Shown here: positions 1-6,000 of the stretch, piece after piece
Numbering within the stretch: the first letter of the stretch is position 1
How the letters are laid out: each line of letters opens with the position of its first letter
Source of the DNA: Phytoplasma sp041276565
Lineage (GTDB): Bacteria > Bacillota_I > Bacilli_A > Acholeplasmatales > Acholeplasmataceae
Direction of reading: 5' to 3'
Assembly (NCBI RefSeq): GCF_041276565.1
Contig: NZ_JBGGGR010000015.1
Location: forward strand, 1-7,387
Length of the DNA: 7,387 nucleotides
Program-made: the position numbers and the translations under genes
Notes under the pieces: model-generated
Told to the model about the DNA's origin: nothing
Seen by the model: the letters and a program-made list of their open reading frames with translations, nothing else
The model's database searches: none

Positions 1-201
1 TTTTTAAAAAAAATTAAAAAAAATATAATTAATTATTAAATACAATAAAATAAATAATTTTTTATGTGAAATTTTCGAATTTGACAAATCTACTCATAAA
101 ATTATTCATCTAATAACAAATTAATTTTAGATATTATACATATAGAAAAGTAATAATTATGTTGAATCTATACAAAAATAAACCTTGATATTAACTAATA
201 A

Positions 202-228
202 ATAAAAATTTTTTTAAAAAATTTTTAT
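202..228. repeat. AT-only palindrome
   Basis: The 13 bases at 202-214 are the exact reverse complement of 216-228, with a single central T. Both arms are only A and T. It lies 109 bases beyond the dut stop codon on the minus strand and could act as a weak transcription terminator. In sequence this AT-rich such a palindrome has little weight alone, and no G/C pair stabilises the stem. Confidence 0.35.
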
Positions 229-308
229 ATTAAGAAAATATTTTTAGATATTTAAACCTATTCAATTTTAACATATTTTATTATTATTTACAACCAAATA
301 ACCAAAAC

Positions 309-333
309 ATTTTTTTAATACTAAAAAAAAAAT
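309..333 (-). terminator. Weak possible terminator just after dut
   Basis: On the minus strand an A/T-only hairpin can form directly after the dut stop codon. The arms are at 309-316 and 326-333, eight base pairs with a nine-base loop. There are no G/C pairs. It is the nearest foldable element to the end of the xerD-dut pair, but the strength is poor and chance is a real alternative. Confidence 0.2.
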
Positions 334-336
334 TTA

Positions 337-807
337 TCAAAAAAATTTTTTATTAGTACTTCCGAAACCACTTTGGCGTATTTTATCTTTTTCAACAAAA
401 TCATCATTAGTTAAATAAAAATTTTGTAAAATTCCTTGTGCGATTCTTTCATTTTTTTTAATTACAACACGTTCATCGGAAAAATTATATAAAGGAACAA
501 AAATATGTCCTTCATTGTTTTCGTTATTATAATAATCACTATCTATAACACCTACACTATTAGGCATTATTAAACTTCTTTTTAAAGCTAAAGAAGATCT
601 TGGATAAATAAATAAAACTTTATCATTATCAAAACAAGCTTTTATACCTGTCGGAATAAGAACTACTTCTTTTGGCTCTATTACTATATCTATAGCAGAT
701 TCAAAATCATATCCAGAACTAAAAAGAGTTTGTCTTCTTGGTAAATTAATTTGTTTATTTTTATACGAACTTACAACTTTAAAAAAAAATTTCAAATTAG
801 TATTCAT
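337..807 (-). CDS. dut: Deoxyuridine 5'-triphosphate nucleotidohydrolase (dUTPase)
   Basis: The cytoplasmic enzyme hydrolyses dUTP to dUMP and pyrophosphate, which keeps uracil out of DNA and feeds dTMP synthesis. The 156 residues have the length of homotrimeric dUTPases and carry all five motifs in order: motif I SGYDFESAID (31-40), motif II PRSSLALKRS (69-78), motif III from 83 to 108 containing GVIDSDYYNN with the likely catalytic Asp89, motif IV RIAQGILQ (121-128), and motif V RQSGFGST (144-151). Motif III carries the longer YYNN..NEGHI form that I associate with Firmicutes (lactobacillus/clostridium) enzymes rather than the short DYRGE form. The ATG is preceded by AAAAGG nine bases upstream (817-822), overlapping the xerD stop codon, so the two genes are probably co-transcribed and coupled. 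The stop codon is TGA, followed immediately in frame by TAA; under a UGA-Trp code the protein would gain only one residue. Confidence 0.95.
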   Translation of the reverse strand: MNTNLKFFFKVVSSYKNKQINLPRRQTLFSSGYDFESAIDIVIEPKEVVLIPTGIKACFDNDKVLFIYPRSSLALKRSLIMPNSVGVIDSDYYNNENNEGHIFVPLYNFSDERVVIKKNERIAQGILQNFYLTNDDFVEKDKIRQSGFGSTNKKFF

Positions 808-813
808 TATTTT

Positions 814-1743
814 TTACCTTTTTATTTTTTTTAAAATATTTCGAGGATGATTATTAATAAATTGCTTTTTCAAAAAAGAATCAGAAACATAAGTATAAAT
901 TTGTGTAGTTTTTAAATGTGAATGTCCTAATAATTCTTGCACTACTCTTAAATCAGCACCATTATTTAATAAAACAGTCGCGAAAGCGTGTCTTAAAGCA
1001 TGAGGATAAACAGATATTTTTTCTCCTGTTCGTTTACTAATTTGATTCAAAATAAATCGAACTCCTTTTTCGGTTAACGATTCACCTTTATAATTAACTA
1101 ATAAAAAATCATTGTTTTTTTTATCCAAATTAATATTTTTTTTCAATAATTGAGTTCTAACATGAGATAAATATTTTTTTAACATAATCAATAAATTTTT
1201 ATGAAAAGGAACCAATCTCTCTTTTTTTCCTTTACCACAAACTAAAATTTGTTCATCATCAAAAGAAATATCTTTTATTTTTAAATTAATTAACTCACTC
1301 ACTCTTAAACCACAACTATAAAGTAAATCTAAAATAATATAATTACGATAGCTTAAAACATCAGATAAAGAAATGGAATCAAATAACTTTTGAATAAATT
1401 CTTCTGGTAAAATTTTAGGTATTTTTTTGGCAATTTTTTTAAATTTCATAAAATAAAAAATGTTAGATTTAAAATTATATCTTTCCATCAAAAAATTATA
1501 AAAAGTTTTTAAAGATGCAATTTTTCTAACAATACTAATATTAGCTAAATTTTTCTTACTTAAATAATTCAAAAACAAACGTGCTTCTTTTTCATTAGAT
1601 AAATTAACAAAATCAAATTCCATTTTTTTATCTGATAAAAAATTTTTAAATTCTTTCACATCATTTATATAACTTTTAATTGTTAAAGGAGAATAATTAC
1701 GTTCAATTTTTAAAAATATTTCAAAATTTTCAATAAAGTCCAA
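814..1743 (-). CDS. xerD: Tyrosine site-specific recombinase, XerD-like
   Basis: Xer-family recombinases cut and rejoin DNA at dif sites to resolve chromosome dimers. The 309 residues have an N-terminal core-binding (SAM-like) domain (about 1-90) and a C-terminal catalytic domain (about 110-300). The full catalytic set is visible: Arg147 (in CGLRVSEL), Lys171 (in CGKGKKER), His248 and Arg251 (in HALRH), His274 (in LLGHS) and nucleophile Tyr283 (in QIYTYV). These positions and the HPRN near the C terminus fit XerD slightly better than XerC, but the two cannot be separated safely. The start is TTG at 1741-1743: an in-frame TAG lies five codons upstream, no ATG occurs before residue 41, and the protein from TTG aligns with the usual XerD N terminus. 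The ribosome site is weak (AGG eleven bases upstream). It is first in a leftward pair with dut. No dif site was identified here, so a chromosomal role is inferred from the family. Confidence 0.9.
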   Translation of the reverse strand: MDFIENFEIFLKIERNYSPLTIKSYINDVKEFKNFLSDKKMEFDFVNLSNEKEARLFLNYLSKKNLANISIVRKIASLKTFYNFLMERYNFKSNIFYFMKFKKIAKKIPKILPEEFIQKLFDSISLSDVLSYRNYIILDLLYSCGLRVSELINLKIKDISFDDEQILVCGKGKKERLVPFHKNLLIMLKKYLSHVRTQLLKKNINLDKKNNDFLLVNYKGESLTEKGVRFILNQISKRTGEKISVYPHALRHAFATVLLNNGADLRVVQELLGHSHLKTTQIYTYVSDSFLKKQFINNHPRNILKKIKR

Positions 1744-1779
1744 TTTATCACAAACCTAACTAAATTTTTATAAAAAGTT

Positions 1780-1808
1780 ATTATACTATTAAAATAATTC
1801 CATTTATA
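1780..1808 (-). promoter_or_regulatory. Possible promoter for xerD-dut
   Basis: On the minus strand a perfect TATAAT -10 box lies at 1780-1785, with a poor -35 candidate (TTATAA) about 18 bases upstream. Transcription would begin near 1773 and give a leader of about 30 bases before the TTG start. TATAAT-like strings are common in such AT-rich DNA, so the support is mainly position. Confidence 0.35.
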
Positions 1809-1853
1809 AGTCTAAAACACAAACAAAATTTTTTATTATATTTTATATCGAAA

Positions 1854-1897
1854 TACATTATTTTTTTAAAAAAAGATTTTTTTAAAAAAATAATGTA
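1854..1897. repeat. Perfect 21-bp inverted repeat with 2-base centre
   Basis: The arms 1854-1874 and 1877-1897 are exact reverse complements separated only by GA. The order is TACATTA, seven T, seven A, GA, seven T, seven A, TAATGTA. It sits between the divergent xerD and rny genes, between their candidate promoters, where a terminator is not expected unless it separates leader transcripts. As DNA it could be a palindromic protein-binding site or an A-tract bend; as RNA it would be a long weak hairpin. The homopolymer runs make it easier to arise than its length suggests, but the matching TACATTA/TAATGTA ends add specificity. Confidence 0.75.
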
Positions 1898-1916
1898 AAA
1901 TAATATAATATTGTTA

Positions 1917-1947
1917 TTATATATAATTTTTGTAAAATTATATATAA
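1917..1947. repeat. Perfect 14-bp inverted repeat with 3-base loop
   Basis: Arms 1917-1930 and 1934-1947 are exact reverse complements around TGT. The arms are alternating TA plus a T4/A4 end. The element lies 20 bases to the right of the larger inverted repeat and overlaps the possible -35 of rny at 1930-1935, the placement expected of an operator. No regulator is encoded in the window, so its role is unknown. Confidence 0.6.
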
Positions 1948-1960
1948 AATTGTGTATAAT
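1930..1960 (+). promoter_or_regulatory. Possible promoter for the rny operon
   Basis: TTGTAA at 1930-1935 and a perfect TATAAT at 1955-1960 are separated by 19 bases, slightly long for a housekeeping sigma factor. Transcription would start near 1967, giving a leader of about 125 bases before rny. A second TATAAT at 1922-1927 has no convincing -35. Confidence 0.3.
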
Positions 1961-2025
1961 AATAATTTAAAATTTAAATTCATAAATAAAAAAAACAAAT
2001 AATAAAAAATATATTAAATAATAAA

Positions 2026-2077
2026 ATGAAAATATTAAGTAATATAACTAATTAAATATATGAAAGAAGAAAGATAA
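2026..2077 (+). other. rny leader with two very short frames
   Basis: Two minimal ATG frames lie in tandem upstream of rny: a 9-codon frame at 2026-2055 and a 5-codon frame at 2060-2077. Neither has a clear ribosome site. The purine-rich stretch at 2065-2074 may help ribosomes load at rny. They are recorded as leader content and are probably chance frames. Confidence 0.2.
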
Positions 2078-2092
2078 ATATTAAAAGAAATA

Positions 2093-3685
2093 ATGAATGA
2101 AGAAATAAGCCATTTGCTTCCTATATTAACTAATATAACTTCATTATTTATCTTTTCTGGCTCTTTTTTTTATTTTTATTTTCAAAAAAAAAAACTTAAA
2201 GAAGAAATAAAAATAACAAAAGAAAAAATTGAAAAAAAAATATTAAACTCTCAATTTGTTTCTAAACGTATTATTGAAGAAACGGAAAATAAAATATCTT
2301 TTTTAAAAAAAGAAACAGAAAAAGATCTGAATCAAAGAAGAAAAATAATTGTTAATTTAGAAGAAAATATGATATATAAAGAACAATTATTGAATAAAAG
2401 AATTCAATATTTGAACGAAAAAGAAGAACTATTATATATAAAAGAAAATAAAATAAATATTAACCAACAATATATAGAACAACTTCAGTTAAAAGAAAAA
2501 AATATAATCATTAAACAACAAAATAAATTAGAAAAAATAGCTAATTTAACTAAAAAAGAAGCTCAAGAAATGATTTTCGAAGAAGTAAAACAAAGTTCTT
2601 TCATAGAAATGTTAGAATATGAAAAAAATAAAGAAAAAGAATATAAATCTAAAGTTAAAAATAAAGCTAAAGTTTTATTAATTTCAGCAATGGAAAAATT
2701 ATCCAGAGAAATTATTATCGAACATAATACCAGTATTATTTATCTAGAAAAAGATGAATTAAAAGGGAGAATCATCGGTAAAGAAGGACGTAATATTAAA
2801 ACTTTTGAACTCATCACTGGAGTAGATTTAATTATTGATGATGTTCCAAATACAGTTATTTTAAGTTGTTTCGATCCTATTAGAAGAGAAATAGCCAAAA
2901 GAACTTTAGAACATTTAATTAAAGACGGAAGAATTACCCCCGCAAGTATTGAAAAAGTATTTCATAAAAAATCTTTAGAAATCGATGATTTTATACAAGA
3001 AATAGGCGAAGAAGCTGTTTATGAAACTAAAATCGGAATGATCGACGAAGAACTAATAAAATTATTAGGCAAATTAAATTTTCGAACTAGCTACGGCCAA
3101 AATATTTTAAATCATTCGATCGAAGTAGCATTTTTAGCTGGAAAATTAGCAGCCGAAATTGGAGAAAACGAAACTATCGCTCGAAGAGCTGGACTTTTAC
3201 ATGATATAGGGAAAGCTTTAGATTATCAAATGGAAGGAAGCCACGTTAAAATAGGGGTTGATATAGCGAACAAACATAAAGAACCTTTAGAAGTTATCGA
3301 CGCAATTGCTTCCCACCATGAAGATCAAGAATCTCAAACTGTCATAGCGGTTTTAGTTTCTATCGCTGATACTATTAGTTCTTCAAGACTAGGAGCACGT
3401 AAAGAATCAATAGAAAACTATATCCAAAGAATATCTCAATTAGAAAGAATCGCTGATGGTATTTTAGGCGTAGATAAAGCTTACGCTATTAAATCTGGAA
3501 GAGAAATAAGAGTTATTGTTAAAACAGATGAAGTGAACGATTTTAATACTTTTTTAGTAGCTAAAAAAATTAAAAAAGAAATTCAAAAAAATATAAATTA
3601 TAACGGTACTATTCAAATTACAGTAATTAGAGAGTTAAGAGTGATCGAGAAAGCAGAAGTTAATACTTCTTCTTCAAAAAATTAA
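2093..3685 (+). CDS. rny: Ribonuclease Y
   Basis: RNase Y is the membrane-anchored endoribonuclease that starts bulk mRNA decay in Firmicutes. The 530 residues (about 520 is usual) show an N-terminal membrane segment (about 8-30), a long charged coiled coil (about 32-190), a KH RNA-binding domain with GRIIGKEGRN at 225-234 (GxxG loop 229-232), and an HD domain with NILNHS (His341 included) and the hallmark His370-Asp371 in AGLLHDIGKA, followed by ASHHED (406-411) as further likely metal ligands. The C terminus runs about ten residues past the usual end, with a Ser/Lys/Asn tail. The ATG at 2093 is the only sensible start: an in-frame TAA lies at 2075-2077. The ribosome site is weak (AAAAGA close to the ATG). 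It is the first gene of a rightward cluster, 35 bases before ymdB, matching the adjacent ymdA(rny)-ymdB order of Bacillus subtilis. Confidence 0.97.
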   Translation: MNEEISHLLPILTNITSLFIFSGSFFYFYFQKKKLKEEIKITKEKIEKKILNSQFVSKRIIEETENKISFLKKETEKDLNQRRKIIVNLEENMIYKEQLLNKRIQYLNEKEELLYIKENKININQQYIEQLQLKEKNIIIKQQNKLEKIANLTKKEAQEMIFEEVKQSSFIEMLEYEKNKEKEYKSKVKNKAKVLLISAMEKLSREIIIEHNTSIIYLEKDELKGRIIGKEGRNIKTFELITGVDLIIDDVPNTVILSCFDPIRREIAKRTLEHLIKDGRITPASIEKVFHKKSLEIDDFIQEIGEEAVYETKIGMIDEELIKLLGKLNFRTSYGQNILNHSIEVAFLAGKLAAEIGENETIARRAGLLHDIGKALDYQMEGSHVKIGVDIANKHKEPLEVIDAIASHHEDQESQTVIAVLVSIADTISSSRLGARKESIENYIQRISQLERIADGILGVDKAYAIKSGREIRVIVKTDEVNDFNTFLVAKKIKKEIQKNINYNGTIQITVIRELRVIEKAEVNTSSSKN

Positions 3686-3720
3686 AAAAAATAAAACTAA
3701 AGAAAATAAGAGATAAAAAA

Positions 3721-4494
3721 ATGAGAATTCTTTTTATAGGAGATATTTGTGGAAAAAAAGGAGTTGATTATTTAACAGAAAAAATTAATTTCTTAAAAAA
3801 AAAATATAAAAGTGAATTTGTTATTGTTAACGCTGAAAATGTTGATAATGGTAAAGGATTGGACTACGAAAATTATCAAAATTTAATTCTGTCAGGTGTA
3901 AATATGATAACAATGGGGAATCATAATATATACAACAAAAATATGAATAATTTAGTAGACTCAGACAACATTGTAAGACCTTTAAATTTAAAACAAAAAG
4001 GATTACAAGGAAGCGGTTACAAAATAATAAAATATAAAAAGAAAAAAATTCTTATAATGAATGCTTTAGGAAGAGTTTTTATGAATGAAAAAGAAAATTT
4101 ATCTTGTCCTTTCAAAAAAATAGAAAACATTTTAAAAATTTGTAGTAAAAAATATGATTATTCTTTTTTAGATTTTCATGCCCAAGCTACAAGCGAAAAA
4201 ATCGCTTTAGCTCATCATTTTGATGGAAGAATTGATGCTATAATTGGAACTCATACCCATGTTCAAACTAATGATGATAGAATTTTGCCAAAAAATACAG
4301 TTTATATCTCTGATGCTGGTATGACAGGTCCTTATGATGGAGTAATCGGAACAGACAAAGATATTATTATTAATAATTTTTTAAATGAAAAAAAACAAAA
4401 ACATAAATTGGCAGAAGGTAAAAGACAATTGAACGGAGTTGTGGTTAATTTAGGGTCTCATAAAAATATTGAAAAAATAAACTTTCATGAATAA
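3721..4494 (+). CDS. ymdB: YmdB-family metallophosphoesterase
   Basis: YmdB proteins are calcineurin-like dinuclear-metal phosphodiesterases. The B. subtilis member hydrolyses 2',3'-cyclic nucleotides and influences biofilm and motility gene expression, with reported links to RNase Y. The 257 residues match the usual length of about 260. The metal ligands are in place: Asp8 (MRILFIGD), Glu39-Asn40 (NAEN), Asn67-His68 (MGNH), His153 (DFHAQATSEK), and His178/His180 (GTHTHVQT). The DAGMTGPYDGVIG block (198-210) is also typical. The segment after GNH reads NIYNK, where I expect the family's TWDK, so the usual tryptophan is lost. A weak ribosome site (AAGAGA at 3708-3713) lies seven bases before the ATG. 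The gene directly follows rny with no terminator between. Its last codons overlap a possible upstream start of miaA, and its stop codon (4492-4494) lies inside a 25-bp inverted-repeat arm. Confidence 0.95.
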   Translation: MRILFIGDICGKKGVDYLTEKINFLKKKYKSEFVIVNAENVDNGKGLDYENYQNLILSGVNMITMGNHNIYNKNMNNLVDSDNIVRPLNLKQKGLQGSGYKIIKYKKKKILIMNALGRVFMNEKENLSCPFKKIENILKICSKKYDYSFLDFHAQATSEKIALAHHFDGRIDAIIGTHTHVQTNDDRILPKNTVYISDAGMTGPYDGVIGTDKDIIINNFLNEKKQKHKLAEGKRQLNGVVVNLGSHKNIEKINFHE

Positions 4495-4552
4495 TTTTTT
4501 TCATAATAAAATTAAAATTATTTATTATAATTTTATTATGAAAAAAATTATT
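4490..4552 (+). repeat. Perfect 25-bp inverted repeat over the ymdB stop and miaA start
   Basis: Arm 4490-4514 is the exact reverse complement of 4528-4552; the loop is 13 bases. The left arm contains the ymdB stop codon and a seven-T run. The right arm contains the likely miaA start codon (4538-4540), the ten bases before it and the next four codons. No T-run follows the right arm, so it does not look like a standard terminator. In mRNA it would hide the miaA start in a stem, and a ribosome finishing ymdB would open the left arm. Its exact 25-base match is unlikely to be chance even at this AT content. Confidence 0.85.
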
Positions 4553-5422
4553 GTAATTGTTGGTCCTACTGCATCTGGAAAAACTAATTTATCAATTGAA
4601 TTAGCTAAAATATTCCAAGGAGAAATTATTAATGCAGATTCAGTTCAAATTTATAAAAAATTTGATATCGGTTCAGCTAAAATAACTTTAGAAGAAACTC
4701 AAAATATAAAACATCATTTAATAAATAAAATACATCCTGAAGCATCATATAATATTTATAATTTTCAAAAAGATGTCAGAGAAATAATTCATCAAATAAA
4801 AACACCTTTTTTAGTAGGAGGAAGTGGACTTTATATAAAAGCAGCTCTTTTTGATTATGAATTGTTACCAGAACCAAACAAAATAAATGAAAATAATTTA
4901 AATTTAGAACAATTGTTAACGATAATAAAACAAAAAGATCCAGATTTAATTTTAGATACCAAAAATTCTCGACGAATAATAAGAGCTTATCAACAATTGT
5001 TCCAAGAAAAATTAAGATCTCAAAAAAAAGGAAAAAATATACCTTTGTTTGATATTTTGTTTATTTATTTAGATATAGAAAGGAATATTTTAAAACAAAG
5101 AATCACTTTAAGATTAGAAAAAATGTTAGAACAAGGTTTTATTGAAGAAGTAAAATATCTTATGGAAAATTATCCTAAAGCAAACTTAAATGTTATAGGT
5201 TATAAAGAAATAAAATCTTTTTTAAATAAAGAAATAGATTTAGAAAAAACTAAAGAATTGATTATAAGAAATTCCTTAAAATATGCTAAAAAACAAAAAA
5301 CATGGTTCAAAAACCAAACACCAAATATAAAAGTAATTAATGGTTTGTCTCCAAAATTAATTGTAACAACAGAAATTATGATTAAAAATTTTTTAAAAAA
5401 GGAAAAAATAAATAATGATTAA
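4538..5422 (+). CDS. miaA: tRNA dimethylallyltransferase
   Basis: MiaA transfers the dimethylallyl group of DMAPP to N6 of A37 in tRNAs that read UNN codons, which steadies codon-anticodon pairing. From this start the protein has 294 residues: P-loop GPTASGKT (9-16), NADSVQIY (32-39) with catalytic-type Asp34, HHLI (59-62), the FLVGGSGLYIKA pocket (91-102), the NSRRIIRA signature (143-150), IGYKE (220-224) and YAKKQKTWF (249-257). The insertion region before NSRR is shorter than in many family members. Trp256 is the only tryptophan in the window. The start at 4538 is chosen because MKKIIVIVGP is the usual family N terminus. An in-frame ATG at 4487 would add 17 residues and overlap ymdB by 8 bases; neither start has a good ribosome site. 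The chosen start lies inside a perfect inverted repeat. The 3' end overlaps efp by 8 bases. Confidence 0.93.
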   Translation: MKKIIVIVGPTASGKTNLSIELAKIFQGEIINADSVQIYKKFDIGSAKITLEETQNIKHHLINKIHPEASYNIYNFQKDVREIIHQIKTPFLVGGSGLYIKAALFDYELLPEPNKINENNLNLEQLLTIIKQKDPDLILDTKNSRRIIRAYQQLFQEKLRSQKKGKNIPLFDILFIYLDIERNILKQRITLRLEKMLEQGFIEEVKYLMENYPKANLNVIGYKEIKSFLNKEIDLEKTKELIIRNSLKYAKKQKTWFKNQTPNIKVINGLSPKLIVTTEIMIKNFLKKEKINND

Positions 5423-5996
5423 TACTAATGATTTTAAAACAGGTCAAACAATTAAATTAAATAATGATGTTTATCAAATTGTGGAATTTCTACATGTAAA
5501 ACCTGGTAAAGGTGCTGCTTTTGTAAGAAGTAAATTAAAAAATTTAAAAAATGGTTATATTATCGAACATATTTTTAACGCAGGCATTAAAATTGAAAAA
5601 GCCATAATTAATAAAGTAAAATTACAATTTTCATATATAGAAAATAATAACTATATTTTTTTAGATCCGAATACTTTTGAATCTTTTGAAATATCTAAAA
5701 ACAAATTAGAAAATGTAACTAAGTATTTAAAAGAAAACATGTTATTAGAAGTTATTTTTGATGATAAAAATGAAGTTTTAACTGTTTCTTTAGATGATAA
5801 AATTTCTTTAAAAGTTATCGAAACTGATACATTAACAACTTCAAATACAGCAAGAAAATCTACTTCTTATAAAGATGCTACATTAGAAACCGGTTTAACT
5901 ATTAAAGTGCCTATTTTTATTGAAAAAGGTGAAAATATAATAGTAAATACGGAAACAGGTTTATATATTTCAAGAGATGTTAATAACAATAATTAA
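5415..5996 (+). CDS. efp: Elongation factor P
   Basis: EF-P binds between the P and E sites and rescues ribosomes stalled at polyproline. The 193 residues form the three-domain, tRNA-like fold: an N-terminal KOW-like domain (about 1-64), a central OB domain (about 66-128) and a C-terminal OB domain (about 130-187). The functional tip HVKPGKGAAFVR has Lys32, the position modified in other bacteria, including Lys32 in B. subtilis. The C-terminal signature SYKDATLETGLTIKVP is present. The protein ends with a few extra Asn residues. Its ATG lies within the miaA tail (8-base overlap), preceded by AAGGA at 5399-5403 eleven bases upstream, one of the clearest ribosome sites here. It is the last gene of the rightward cluster, before a tandem repeat and a strong hairpin terminator. 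No EF-P modification enzyme is seen in the window. Confidence 0.96.
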   Translation: MINTNDFKTGQTIKLNNDVYQIVEFLHVKPGKGAAFVRSKLKNLKNGYIIEHIFNAGIKIEKAIINKVKLQFSYIENNNYIFLDPNTFESFEISKNKLENVTKYLKENMLLEVIFDDKNEVLTVSLDDKISLKVIETDTLTTSNTARKSTSYKDATLETGLTIKVPIFIEKGENIIVNTETGLYISRDVNNNN

Positions 5997-6000
5997 ATAA

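Larger units (their letters stand above)
1..336. other. Gene-free AT-rich region downstream of dut
   Basis: No open reading frame of useful length is present on either strand. The only short frames are random-looking peptides of 8 to 15 codons, for example one on the minus strand at 62-109 and one at 284-310. No tRNA-like fold is evident. The region is almost pure A/T with long A and T runs and one weak palindrome (202-228). It probably contains the 3' untranslated end of the xerD-dut transcript and possibly an eroded gene too degraded to identify. Confidence 0.6.

Noticed and set aside
81..109. TTGACA string like a perfect -35 box on the plus strand
   Set aside because: No -10 box sits at 16 to 18 bases downstream and no rightward gene follows for two kilobases.
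157..167. TTATGTTGAAT, 10 of 11 matches to the Escherichia coli dif XerD arm
   Set aside because: The XerC arm and 6-bp centre do not fit on its left side, and an AT-rich 11-mer with one mismatch is expected by chance in a window this size.
284..310. Minus-strand mini-frame encoding an 8-residue hydrophobic peptide
   Set aside because: Too short, no ribosome site, and such frames are frequent by chance.
2097..2108. Second ATG overlapping the rny start, giving a 3-codon frame
   Set aside because: Out of frame with rny and trivially short; the rny start at 2093 is fixed by the upstream stop and the typical N-terminal membrane segment.
3686..3720. Possible terminator between rny and ymdB
   Set aside because: The gap is A-rich with no inverted repeat; it reads as a short operon spacer.
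4487..4537. Upstream in-frame ATG extending miaA by 17 residues
   Set aside because: Not excluded, but the extra residues are Asn/Lys/Ile/Tyr filler made from the inverted-repeat sequence, and the family normally starts a few residues before the P-loop, as the 4538 start does.
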